From: Pyrocephalus nanus
Lineage: Eukaryota; Chordata; Aves; Passeriformes; Tyrannidae
Length of the DNA stretch: 64,000 bases
Direction: 5' to 3'
Assembly: GCA_038380795.1 (NCBI GenBank)
Contig: CM076267.1
Span: 10,709,501 to 10,773,500, forward strand
Shown: positions 1-9,440 of the stretch, in pieces
Layout of the letters: each line of letters starts with the position of its first letter
How positions within the stretch are numbered: position 1 is the first letter of the stretch
Notes under the pieces: generated by a model
The model's database searches: none
The model's input: only the letters and a program-made list of their open reading frames with translations
What the model was told of the DNA's origin: nothing
Made by a program: the position numbers and the translations under genes

Positions 1-1261
1 AGTTGGTTTAGATGAGCATTTTTTGTATGTCAATCTTACAGCTTTCGGTAACTTTTCACTGTTATATGTTCATAAATGGGTTTATGCCACCTTACACATT
101 TATAAAATCATGCTTCACTGTTGCATTTGAATGCAGCCCATATAATGGAAAGTAAGACACCGAATACATTCTGTTCTGATTTACCTTGTTCTGCCTGAGA
201 ATAAACAAACCTTTTATCTTCATCTCATGTATTATTACTAACAAGTTTCTGAAGTATACACATAAGATTCTGGAGTCTGCTGTACTGCACACAACTTCCA
301 GAAATGGTAAAAGATTTAGCATCTGCTCTGTCTGAGACTTCAAAGAGTGTGTGTTTCTGCTTTGCCTATAGAAATAAAATCCTTAGGAACAAATTCCAAA
401 TCAGAATTTGAATGTAATTAGGGGCAAAAAAAGAAGCAAAATAACTTTGAAGGGGGAGATCATTCTATATTATTAATCTTACAGCTCACTTTATTTGACC
501 CCAGTCTTTTTTTCTACTAGTCTGCTTTGTGATACTCAGTGGCATCACAATATTCATATGGTATGATATCTATATAGTATTTTCAGAACCCTAATAAGTT
601 ACAGTTATTTTTCCATATTTAAAAGAAATTATTGTTCAAATGCAACTGGTTGTTTTAGCTGGTTAAGACAATTGTACAGAGAAAGCAAATAAAGTCTGTA
701 AAATTTCATGAAAAATAGATTATTCTGTAAACTGTGTGCCAGGAAGACGAGGAAGACTGATTAACTTGTAGTTCTAAGGAATAAGCAACCTTTCACCTGA
801 CAGTTTTTACTGAAAGGGCAATATATAGAGGCATCAAAAGTATCCAGATTGACAAAGGCATGGTATAATAAAGGATAATGCACCACTGGAGAAAAATACT
901 CTGCAAAAATGACACCATGATGTTCTGTAATTGCCTTTCACTGACAATTTATCAGTTATGTTGAGTAAAAAGCCTTAGAAGCTCAACTAGGTGATAGGAG
1001 AGCATTATTTCCATTTCATGCATCATCGTGTCTGATTGAGAACATAAAGACCAAATTACTTTTGGATGCATCTGCATAACTCCACAGCCTGCAGTGATGA
1101 AGCACTCTTTTATCTGTCTATATAACTCAGGGTGGGTTTGTTTACAAAATAGCCCTGTGGATTTCATTATTTCATTGTGCATCTTTCTTCTTGGGCTCTC
1201 TCTGCAGGTGTCAATGGAACAAAATGTACAAAAAACCCTTGGTTTGACAGTAAACACAGCA

Positions 1262-1326
1262 AAGTCACCGTGAAACTAGATGATCTCCAGAGGTCTCTTC
1301 CACCCTAACAATTCTGTAATTCTGTG
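1262..1326 (+). mobile_element. CR1 LINE 3'-end fragment
   Basis: The text TAGATGATCTCCAGAGGTCT, followed by CTTCCACCCTAACAATTCTG and a repeated TTCTGT(A/G)A ending, is the typical 3' terminus of avian CR1 in plus orientation. Only the last 65 or so bases remain. Confidence 0.75.
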
Positions 1327-1576
1327 AAAGTGCCAGGAAAGAAAAAAAAAGATATTCAACTGAATTTGATGTGAAAATTCCAGGATTACTTATGTAGGGC
1401 TAGACAAGTCATTTAACAAAATAGTATGCTCCAATTTCACCTAATTCTAGTTCTCCTCAAAAATGTCTTGGGGATAAGAGAAACAAGAAAAAATGTACCT
1501 TTCAGTTTTGCTGGCAAAATTCTAGTTTCCCTCCCATAAGAATAGTTAGCTTTGAGTCCTTCTGGTTTGTGTGGGT

Positions 1577-1680
1577 TTTTTTTTTTTTTTTTTTTTTGGT
1601 TTTTTGTGGTTTTTTTTTGTTTGGTTTTTTTTTGTTTTTGTTTTTTTGTTGTTTTTGTTTTTTTTTTTTGTTATGTTTTT
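1577..1680 (+). repeat. T-rich tract (T/TTTTTG runs)
   Basis: About 100 bases composed almost wholly of T with scattered G, inside a MYLK intron and upstream of the acceptor at 1804-1805. It is either a low-complexity tract or the poly(A) end of an old minus-strand insertion. Confidence 0.8.
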
Positions 1681-1805
1681 AAGGGAGCTTTTATTGATTA
1701 AGAGCTGCAGAGTGCAGAAGATGTCACACGATTTTAATTCTCTCCTGCAATAATTTGCAAATTGACAGGGTTTGTTTTGTGTGTGTCTGTCTGTTCTACC
1801 CCCAG

Positions 1806-1958
1806 GGTCAGCGGGCTTTCTCCTTTCATGGGAGACAACGACAACGAAACCCTCGCCAACGTCACCTCAGCGACGTGGGACTTCGATGATGAGGCTTTCG
1901 ATGAAATCTCTGACGACGCCAAGGACTTTATCAGCAATCTGCTAAAGAAAGACATGAA
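1806..1958 (+). CDS. MYLK: MYLK exon: kinase C-lobe
   Basis: The acceptor AG is at 1804-1805 and the donor GT at 1959-1960. The first base completes a split codon; the frame then reads VSGLSPFMGDNDNETLANV and continues with an acidic WDFDDEAFDEISDDAKDF stretch to DM, ending two bases into a Lys codon. This corresponds to kinase subdomains X-XI. It is the first recognisable MYLK exon in the window. A 100-bp T-rich tract lies about 130 bp upstream. Confidence 0.96.
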
Positions 1959-4900
1959 GTAAAGCTGCTGGAGTTGATACACTTTCTGTGTTAGCATTTA
2001 GCTGAGCTTGTCGCTGGTGTTTCCCCACTGTGAATCCCCACACGGCCGCAGCACCTCTGGCCATACTTTATAAGGAGCTGTGCGTGCCCGTCTGTGTGTG
2101 CAGCGCTCGCTCGCTTCTCCGCGGGCAGCAGGGACTGAACGGAGCACTTGCTTTCAGTCGCCGGCTCGTTCTGCTCTTGCCTTCCCTCAGGCAAGATGCA
2201 CCGAGAGGTTTTGTGTGGCCACTCTGATCTCGGCTGTTTCGTGACACAGATTCCTGCATGACATGTCCTGTCTTGATTTCAATGGGTTGCAATTTTTTTT
2301 TTTACCATGTGTTGCTTTTAAGTGGGGTTCCTCTAAGTAGGCAGCTTTCCTATAAATGCAGTAATTGGGCAGGAAAAAAATTATCAGAGTTGGAAGCCCT
2401 GTTTGCAGCAGGGCCTGAACAAAGCAAGGAAACATATTCCAATGAGTTAGCAATTGGATGGATGGAGAACAGAGGGTTATTTATCTGTAGACCTTGAGTA
2501 AAGTGAAGAATGGGTGTGACTTGAGAGATTCGGGCATTTCTGGTTTTTTAGATATTCAGAAGGGTGTTAAGTGGTGGGACAGAAAAATCTCTGTAAGTAA
2601 AGGAAAGAAGATCTGGGATAGGGTTCTGCCAGCATGAAGTCGCTGAATCATTGCCACTGTGGCTCTGCTCTATGTGTTCCATGCCTAAAACATATGGCTT
2701 TTCCTGCTCTGTTTTATAATGTTTTATTAACACTTAAAAATGCACAGTTTTCTCTCAAAAATATCTGCAGAAATTATGAAAGTGAGTTTAAGAAGTAAGC
2801 AGGGCTGGGAAAGCGGGACCATGTGATCTCTGTTGCTAAATTTAGGAAACAGAAAAATCAGCTCCCAGAAAATAGAGCACAAAACCATGTTACAGCAGGT
2901 AGGTTCACCTCTTGTTACTGGCAACACTGACTAGTCTTTTTATATAAAAACAGGAGTCGCTTAAATTGTACTCAATGTCTTCAGCACCCCTGGCTGCAAA
3001 AAGACACCAAAAACATGGAAGCCAAAAAACTTTCCAAAGATAGGATGAAGAAATATATGGCCAGAAGAAAATGGCAGGTAATGAAGAGGACATGGAATTT
3101 GGCTCAATATCTTAATAAGTCTCTTTATTTTTAATGTCTTTGATTCTGAGAAACACATCACGCCAGGAGGTTTCTGCTGCTGGTGAAAGCTCTGGTGTGG
3201 CCAGAGTGTGAAACCAGGACAGGGGGTTTGGTTTCTGCATCGAGCAGTAGGAGGGTGCACAGCTGCACATACGTTGCACGTGGTGATTCCATTTCAGGCT
3301 GCTAAAAGGCATATCAGTTCAAGTATAGTATTTCCTACTCTTTTTGGGGTATCCCCATCTCTCTTCCCTTCCCTCTCCGTGCCACTGAGGGATGGGAAGT
3401 TATGCGGTACTTAACAAACCTAAACAGGTCAGGTAAAATTTGGCCTGGCCTCTCCACAAATACCTTATTTTCTGGTAGTTTCATGTTACTGAACCAGTAG
3501 TTCTGTCCTGTTGGAGCCCTAAGCTCCTCATGGATTTGGTCAGATTGGTTTAATAATTTTCTTTGAAGTATTTGGTCTCCATATCTTCTTTTTTCTTAAT
3601 GCTGGGACTGTTGTAGCAGGTCCATCTGTGCTGTACTGATAGCTACAGGAGCTGCTGTGTGAAATCCTGGATCCAGCCTACAAAATATTAATTTATGTAA
3701 ATCTACCTTATATTTCCTCTTATGTTCTACTGTACATGTTTCTTGGAGCTCACGCAAGCTGTACAGAAATACAAGTGTCCGTACTAGAGCCGGCATAGTT
3801 TGAGCATATTTTAGTATCCTGGTGGTTGGTGCTCGATCCTGTCAGAGGTCTGCTTCCATCATGCAGATGGTACTTTCTCATTCATTCCATATTAGCTCGT
3901 TATTCGCCTTTGATGAAATTCAGTCCAGCCCATATGGCTGTGGAGAGAGCCGTCCCCCACCAGAGTTCAGTTCCAGTTAAACAGGACATAGCTCTCTTGC
4001 TGGCCCTCCTCTCGCACAGTGCTTTTTATCCCCAGCTAACAGAGACATTCATTTAGGTATGAGTTCATCAGGGGAAGTTTATATCTGCAACTAAATTTGG
4101 TAATTCAGTCCAGCCTGCTCTGTCTCTCCTAAAACAACAGAGCTATATATAAGCAGTTTGTCCAACAATTCCAGTGAGGTTTGCAGAGATCCCAGATAAT
4201 TTGTCCGAAGCACGATTGTTGCAGAAAATCACATGCCTGTTGGACTGGATTGATCAGAAGCCTTTTATGTTATGTCTTAGAAAACAGGCCATGCTGTCCG
4301 AGCAATAGGAAGACTGTCATCCATGGCAATGATTTCTGGTATGAGTGGGAGGAAGGCCTCTGGGAGCTCGCCTACCAGCCCTATAAATGCAGACAAAGCA
4401 GAGAATGAAGGTAAGGAATTTTTCTGCACCATATTTTTATGTCTCTCTGAATCAATCTTACTGAAACTTTTAGCAAAATGCTAGAGACCAATCACTGAGT
4501 TGGATATTCCTGCTTGCGCTCGCTCTCTCTCTCTCTCTCTGTTTTTATCTTCTTATTTTTTAAAGAAATCTGTCAAAAATTAATTGTACTCATATTGTTC
4601 TGCTACTCAAAATGCCCCAGTGTAAGTACAGGCACTAAACTCTTCTCTTTTTAAAGTCAAAGAATTAAGGCAGATTTGTCAGCTGCACTTTCTCTGAGTT
4701 TGGGAATGCATGTTTATACAAAGTCGACAGTGATGTATTGCCTTCTCATGCAGGCAAGCAAGCAATAAAGTATTAACACTTGCTGTAACCAAGACACATA
4801 TCCTGCATTAACCATGGGGCATTTAGGGAAAAAAATAATGTTTCTACATTATTCCCCTACATCCCCAGCTAAAATGTGGATTTGTGGTTTGTAACAATCA

Positions 4901-7510
4901 GAGGTGCAAATGTTTTCACACTGCTGAGAATCAAGCAAGTCATTTTCACAAATCCACACAGACTGTGTGCCTGATACAAGTGGAGCTGGTTTATTCCTCT
5001 GAGTAGTGAAAGTCCAGGTTTGGTTAGAAAGAAATTCAAGAAAAAAATAACGACGATGCGCAGCATGGGGGCCTGCAAGGCAATTTCTTTCTATTTATGG
5101 CCTGAATCTTTGTCCGGCTGCAAAAGACCGGCACAAAACTAAGCAGCCAAAGTCCTTGCTGTCCTGATCGTCTTACAGAATTAAGTAAAATGAAACATGC
5201 TTTATTTGCCATCTGGTAATTAAAAATTAAAGTGCAACTTTTGAGAACGTGCCCTGTAAAATTGTTAACTACCTCTTTACTCTTCTGCAGATGCTTTCCT
5301 TGAAGAAGTGGCTGAAGAAAAGCCCCATGTAAAGCCATATTTTACTAAAAAAATCCTTGACTTGGAGGTTGTAGAAGGAAGTGCTGCTAGATTTGACTGC
5401 AAAATCGAAGGTACCTTGAATAAGCACGTCTGTTTCTTTCTTTCCTTCCTTGCCAGTTTTCTGCATTAAGCAGTTGTTTGTTTGACTTTTTCAGGGTTTT
5501 TTTCTGTATTGTTGTTGGGTTGGTGCCATTTTGCTTTACCAATATCTGCCTGTCACAGCATGAATGTGTTGCAATAATAGAAATTATTTGGAGCTGCATG
5601 AACTTGTTCTGTCCTTTCCATTAGAACGGAAATCTACAAGAGTCGGTGTGTGAATCACTAATTCAGAATAGCAAGTGGGAACTGTCATATGATTTTTGAG
5701 GGTAGAAACAGTAAAAACAAGATGCAAGATATTACCATAAATTAAAAGAGATATTCTTTCAGACTCTCAGAGACTGTTAAGCAGAGATCAAGAATTAGTA
5801 GAAGATCACTTGTCTGAAATGACAGACAAATTTCAGGTGGCCTCAAGATAACTTTAAACCATACATACACTGTATGAAAAGCAAAGAAGTCCCTAACAGT
5901 GTATTTGCTTGAAAAGTAATATTAACATCATTGTGCTGGTTACATAAGCCACATCTAGAAAATACTGCATTGTTGTTTGGTTGGGGTTTTTTTTAAATTT
6001 TTGAGTTCAAGAAAGAAAACTGGACTATGCAGACAGAAAGCATAAGTTTATAAAAAGACACTTAAGGAGCACGGGCGTGGTCAGCCCAGCAGCCTGAAGG
6101 CCAAGACCGCTGGCGCTTCTATTGCAACGAGATTGAAGCTTCTGTATCTCAGCTGTGGATGAAAACTAGAAATTAGGAGAGAAGAGCTGTGAAAACAGAA
6201 GGGATAGAGTCAGTACCATACTGCATGTGTTCAAGTTAATTTATAATGTTAAAATGAGGTTCAGAAACTGCCTCGCTGACCTTTTGCTTGTTTGTTTCTG
6301 TGCTCCCAATCTCTTTCACTGCCTATGTTTCCTACCTCACAGTGGAGATGTGAGGATGGATTATTATTGCTGATGGATGCTCAGCGTGAGGGGTATGTGC
6401 ACAAGTACTGCATGGAATAAAACAGATGGATGTACCATGGCTGATGTTCCAAACTTTCCAGCGTATTGCTGTAATGTTCATTGTATATTAAGGATTGCTG
6501 CACTTTATTTCTGCTCAGTGGGAAGTTATCCTGCCGTCACAGTCCAGAACTTGGCTGAGACGGCAAACCTTGAATTTGTTATAGCAGCCAAGAGTACTGT
6601 ATAAGGGATTGTTCTCCAGCAGGCATTGTACAGCCCTGCTCTGGAGGCTTTGCAGAGCCATTTGCTTCACAAAGGCTCCAAAACTCCTGTTGAGATGCAT
6701 AATCAAAATGCTTTTCTTAGACTCCCTGGCTTATCCTAACAAACACAGAGAGAAAATGGGAGTGCCACGTACAGGACAGGCTGGCTTGTAAGGAGCAGAT
6801 TAGGAGGAGGAAGATTCGGCACAGCCACGGCAAAGCAACCTGAGAAAGATATTAAACTGTAGTTGTAGCCCAAAAAAGCTTTACCCGTGAAATTCTAAAT
6901 CTTGGTGTTGGGAACTGTGGTTTCCAGAAAAGCTGCAGGGTCAAGTGAGCCTCAAATACACTGTCAGGAGTCTCTCGCTGGCTGCTGGCTGTGACACATA
7001 AAAAGGTGTCTGCTGGCACTGCTGAAGGAGTGGAAAGAGGAATCCAGCGGGTACTGCAGAGCTCACTTGCAATTTTGGTTATTCGTAATAAGGTTGTTTC
7101 GGGTAAATGTGAAGTAAAAAAGCCTTGCATCATCTACATCTTTGTCTATCAACACATTGGCACACCCATACACAGAGAGGGAATTAGAGTTTAGAGTAAT
7201 TACAGCTGAGTTAATGTTCGTTTATTGCAGTTGCTGTTCTCTCTTCGCTCTTGCAGGATATCCTGACCCTGAGGTAATGTGGTACAAGGATGATCAGCCT
7301 GTCAAGGAGTCCCGTCACTTCCAGATCGATTATGATGAGGAAGGGAACTGTTCTTTGACTATTTCTGAAGTATGTGGGGACGATGATGCCAAATACACCT
7401 GCAAAGCTGTTAACAGCCTTGGGGAAGCCACGTGCACCGCAGAGCTCCTCGTGGAAACAATGGAAAAAGAAGGGGAAGGACAAGAAGAAGATGAGGAGGA
7501 GGAAGAATGA
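1806..7510 (+). CDS. MYLK: Myosin light chain kinase, smooth muscle (MYLK), 3' part; join of five exons
   Basis: Ca2+/calmodulin-dependent Ser/Thr kinase that phosphorylates myosin regulatory light chains to trigger smooth-muscle and non-muscle contraction. The coding exons seen are 1806-1958, 2954-3077, 4281-4410, 5291-5410 and 7257-7510. Their phases join without a break, and every intron begins GT and ends AG. In order they encode the kinase C-lobe (GLSPFMGDND, then an acidic helix and SRLNCTQCLQHPWLQ), the autoinhibitory linker, the calmodulin-binding helix (ARRKWQKTGHAVRAIGRLSS), a Ser/Pro-rich linker, one I-set Ig domain and an acidic tail ending at a TGA. The N-terminal actin-binding and Ig repeats, the fibronectin domain and most of the kinase lie upstream, outside the window. 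Family identity is firm because the sequence is nearly the same as the avian smooth-muscle kinase as I remember it. Confidence 0.97.
1959..2953 (+). other. MYLK: MYLK intron between kinase exons
   Basis: Starts GTAAAG and ends ACAG. I see no coding or repeat feature inside it. Confidence 0.85.
2954..3077 (+). CDS. MYLK: MYLK exon: end of kinase domain, autoinhibitory segment
   Basis: Acceptor AG at 2952-2953, donor GT at 3078-3079, 124 nt. It completes the split Lys codon and encodes 41 residues. SRLNCTQCLQHPWLQ is the end of the catalytic core and contains the conserved subdomain XI Arg. It is followed by the basic autoinhibitory linker (KNMEAKKLSKDRMKKY) and the first half of the calmodulin-binding helix (ARRKWQ). 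The intron interrupts that helix directly after Trp-Gln. Confidence 0.96.
3078..4280 (+). other. MYLK: MYLK intron containing telokin promoter
   Basis: Starts GTAATG and ends TTAG. It splits the calmodulin-binding helix. Its last 200 bases hold the TATA and CArG-like elements annotated as the telokin promoter, and the telokin leader would run from about 4175 into the next exon. Confidence 0.85.
4091..4175 (+). promoter_or_regulatory. MYLK: Putative telokin promoter core: CArG-like box plus TATA box
   Basis: A TATA box (TATATATAAG) lies at 4144-4153, and a CArG-like element (CTAAATTTGG, one mismatch from CC(A/T)6GG) at 4091-4100, 43 bp upstream. A start site near 4172-4178 would leave a leader of about 150 nt before the telokin ATG at 4323. 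Known mammalian telokin promoters sit in the same intron and depend on an SRF-bound CArG box close to a TATA box. The match in layout supports the call; activity is inferred. Confidence 0.6.
4281..4410 (+). CDS. MYLK: MYLK exon: calmodulin-binding helix and telokin N-terminus
   Basis: Acceptor AG at 4279-4280, donor GT at 4411-4412, 130 nt. It encodes KTGHAVRAIGRLSS, the second half of the calmodulin-binding helix, followed by MAMISGMSGRKASGSSPTSP and the start of the acidic linker. The His in KTGH is the avian form as I recall it. The first Met after RLSS (4323) is the telokin start. The Ser in RKAS fits a basophilic kinase site equivalent to telokin Ser13. Confidence 0.96.
4323..7510 (+). 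CDS. MYLK: Telokin (kinase-related protein), MYLK internal-promoter product
   Basis: Telokin is the independently transcribed C-terminal piece of smooth-muscle MLCK. It has no kinase activity, binds unphosphorylated myosin filaments and favours relaxation. Here it would be the join of 4323-4410, 5291-5410 and 7257-7510, giving 153 residues, close to the known length of about 155. The start is the Met of MAMISGMSGRKASGSSPTSP, the accepted start in birds and mammals. Its ATG has G at +4. Ser13 in RKAS matches the known cyclic-nucleotide-dependent phosphorylation site. Its features are a short disordered N-terminus, one I-set Ig domain with both core Cys and the Trp, and an acidic tail. The promoter lies in the intron just upstream. 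Transcription from it is inferred from the family and is not seen directly here. Confidence 0.85.
4411..5290 (+). other. MYLK: MYLK/telokin intron
   Basis: GT-AG intron with a (CT)9 run at 4523-4540. Nothing else recognised. Confidence 0.85.
4523..4540 (+). repeat. (CT)9 microsatellite
   Basis: Uninterrupted CT repeat within a MYLK/telokin intron. Confidence 0.9.
5291..5410 (+). CDS. MYLK: MYLK/telokin exon: linker and first half of Ig domain
   Basis: Acceptor AG at 5289-5290, donor GT at 5411-5412, 120 nt. It encodes an acidic linker (AFLEEVAEEKPHVKPYF) and the first strands of the I-set Ig domain up to RFDCKIE, which contains the first core cysteine. Both flanking codons are split 1|2 (Asp and Gly). 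The stretch TKKILDLEVVE differs at two positions from the chicken form as I recall it (TKTILDMEVVE). Confidence 0.95.
5411..7256 (+). other. MYLK: MYLK/telokin last intron
   Basis: GT-AG intron that splits the Ig domain after CKIEG. No exon or repeat recognised inside. Confidence 0.85.
7257..7510 (+). CDS. MYLK: MYLK/telokin last coding exon: Ig domain and acidic tail
   Basis: Acceptor AG at 7255-7256; it ends with TGA at 7508-7510, giving 83 residues after a split Gly. It starts YPDPEVMWYKDDQPVKESRH, which carries the core Ig Trp. It then carries the DxAxYxC-type motif as DDAKYTCKAVN, with the second core cysteine, and the G strand EATCTAELLVE. The C-terminus is a Glu-rich tail broken by KEGEGQ. 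This tail and the Ig domain help telokin and MLCK bind myosin. Confidence 0.96.
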
Positions 7511-9440
7511 AACAAGGCTAAAAAAAAAAAATAAAATTGAAAAAATATATTTAAAGACTCTCCTTATAAGGCTCAGAAAACCAAGTTATCAAAAGCACCT
7601 TGTGTGATACGTAGGTCTTTGGGGGGGGTGTTATTTCAGCATGATCAGTTGACACCTGTTTGCTTTATCTTTGGGCATTAATTCAAATCAGCAGGCACTT
7701 TTAAGTTGCCAGCATGATTGGATTGACTTTAAGCAAATCATCAACTAAGTTGCCCAGTCTATTTTTAAAATCAAATGTATGGAAAACAAGACTACAGTTA
7801 CATTCTGAACATCTTAAAGAAAAAAAGTCTATTTACTGAGTTCATTGCTCTGTACCATCACATTCCTCAGCCAAAGCTCCAGCTAAGTTGGCTCCCCAAG
7901 ATATACTCTACAAGGAATCATTGGCCAGACTTGCAGTGAATCTCTCCAGTCCTAAGGAACAGGCTTCTCCCTGAGCTGTATCTTCTATAAGGGAAGGTTT
8001 GGCACAGCCAGCATTGCAATTTGTATGTTGGCATGGTTCATTTTTCATTTGCTTTAAGCAGCATCTCACAGTCCTCTTAACTTCAAACACATTTGCTGCC
8101 CTTTGTCAGTGTGCTGTTAGTGTTGTAATACTGGCAAACATTAAACATCCAGGTGGTTTCCCAAGATACTCCTGATCTTGCTTTTAGCCAGCTGATCACA
8201 CTTTGTCATCTTTCCCTTATGGAGCCTGTCATTTCCATGCAGTTACAGCTGCCTGTTTAAGAAACAGACTGAAAACACAAAGACTGAGAATATTTTCTGT
8301 GTTTCTGGTCAGTCTAATAATGATTCATATGTATGCTGCTGTGAAAAAACAGGTTATTGCACAATCAGTGACTTCTCTGTGCATGTGTGTGAATGGAATC
8401 ACAAGTTAGTTAAAGTTTTACTTGCATATATTTAGAAATTGCAAAACAGATTTCAACTGATGATAAGCTGGAAACTCCCACAGAGTTTTGGAGTAGCCAA
8501 AAAGATAGTAGCCTGGATTACAAACTCCTCTATACTTAGCAGTTTCCAAAGAATCTTAACCTATATAGGACCTATTTCTACCTTAAGAGCTTGACTGTCT
8601 TGTTTTTGTCTTGAACCTGCACCAGTAAGGCTGTTGCGTTTTTTAAAAGCGCAAAAAAACGAAACAAAAAAAAAATCCAACCCCCTTTTTTTTTTTTTTC
8701 TCAGAAATTGTTAATGCACTCAGACTTAGTAACTTTGCTTTCCTTTCACAGTATTGGCACTTTTTGATTTTTTTGTTGTTGTTCAGAGGTAATATCAGAG
8801 GCTGCAAGGTGATATGCATAATCCAAAACCAGTGTGTCTTATATCTATGTATCATTCCAAAAGTGATTATTTTTCTTTTCCACTTTTTGTGTGTAAAGTG
8901 CAACCATTTGCATTTCAAAGGTTACCTCTTTTAAAAAAAAAAAATTACCTTAAATCCTCACCATTAGTCAGTGTACTTTAATACAGGTGTGTACATTATC
9001 AACCTTAGGTTGTTTGATATTACCTAGTTGTGTATGTGTTTCATATGATTTGCTCTTCTACATTCAAAGCTCAGCTAATGTGGATGACACGATGGTTTTA
9101 AACTGCTTTACTCTCTGTTGCTAAGTTCAGATTGCCAGCATGTCTTTTCCTTTTCGATTGATGAAAACCTCTTGTTATACTAAACACAGTATTGCCACAA
9201 TTCCTTATACAGAAAGGTTGTGAATCTGATTTAGAGCATACAGAGCTTTCCTCACGTTTGTTGTTTTGTTGTGTTTTTTTTTTTAATGTTTTAGGCAACA
9301 ATGGGGTGTATTTTGTACCTTAATAAAAATATGCTAATGATCTCCCTGTTTGTTAAACCATCAGAATTGCAAAGATGAGACCGCTACGGCTGTAGTTACT
9401 CACGGTTCCTAAATAAATACTACCACAAAGCACGCTCCTT
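7511..9440 (+). other. MYLK: MYLK/telokin 3' UTR
   Basis: About 1.9 kb of AT-rich sequence after the TGA. An AATAAA at 7530-7535 comes directly after an A-run and is probably too close to the stop to be the main site. AATAAA copies at 9322-9327 and 9412-9417 are followed by T/G-rich sequence and are the better 3' ends. A 3' UTR of this length would give a telokin mRNA of about 2.5 kb, in line with the size I recall for telokin message. Confidence 0.65.
9322..9417 (+). terminator. MYLK: Poly(A) signals for MYLK/telokin
   Basis: Two AATAAA hexamers, at 9322-9327 and 9412-9417, lie about 1.8-1.9 kb after the stop. T/G-rich sequence follows each. Which one is used cannot be told from sequence. 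Confidence 0.5.

Larger units (their letters stand above)
1..1805 (+). other. MYLK: MYLK intron, 3' part
   Basis: AT-rich intronic sequence with no recognisable kinase exon. It contains a short CR1 3' end near 1262-1326 and a T-rich tract at 1577-1680 shortly before the acceptor at 1804-1805. Confidence 0.8.
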
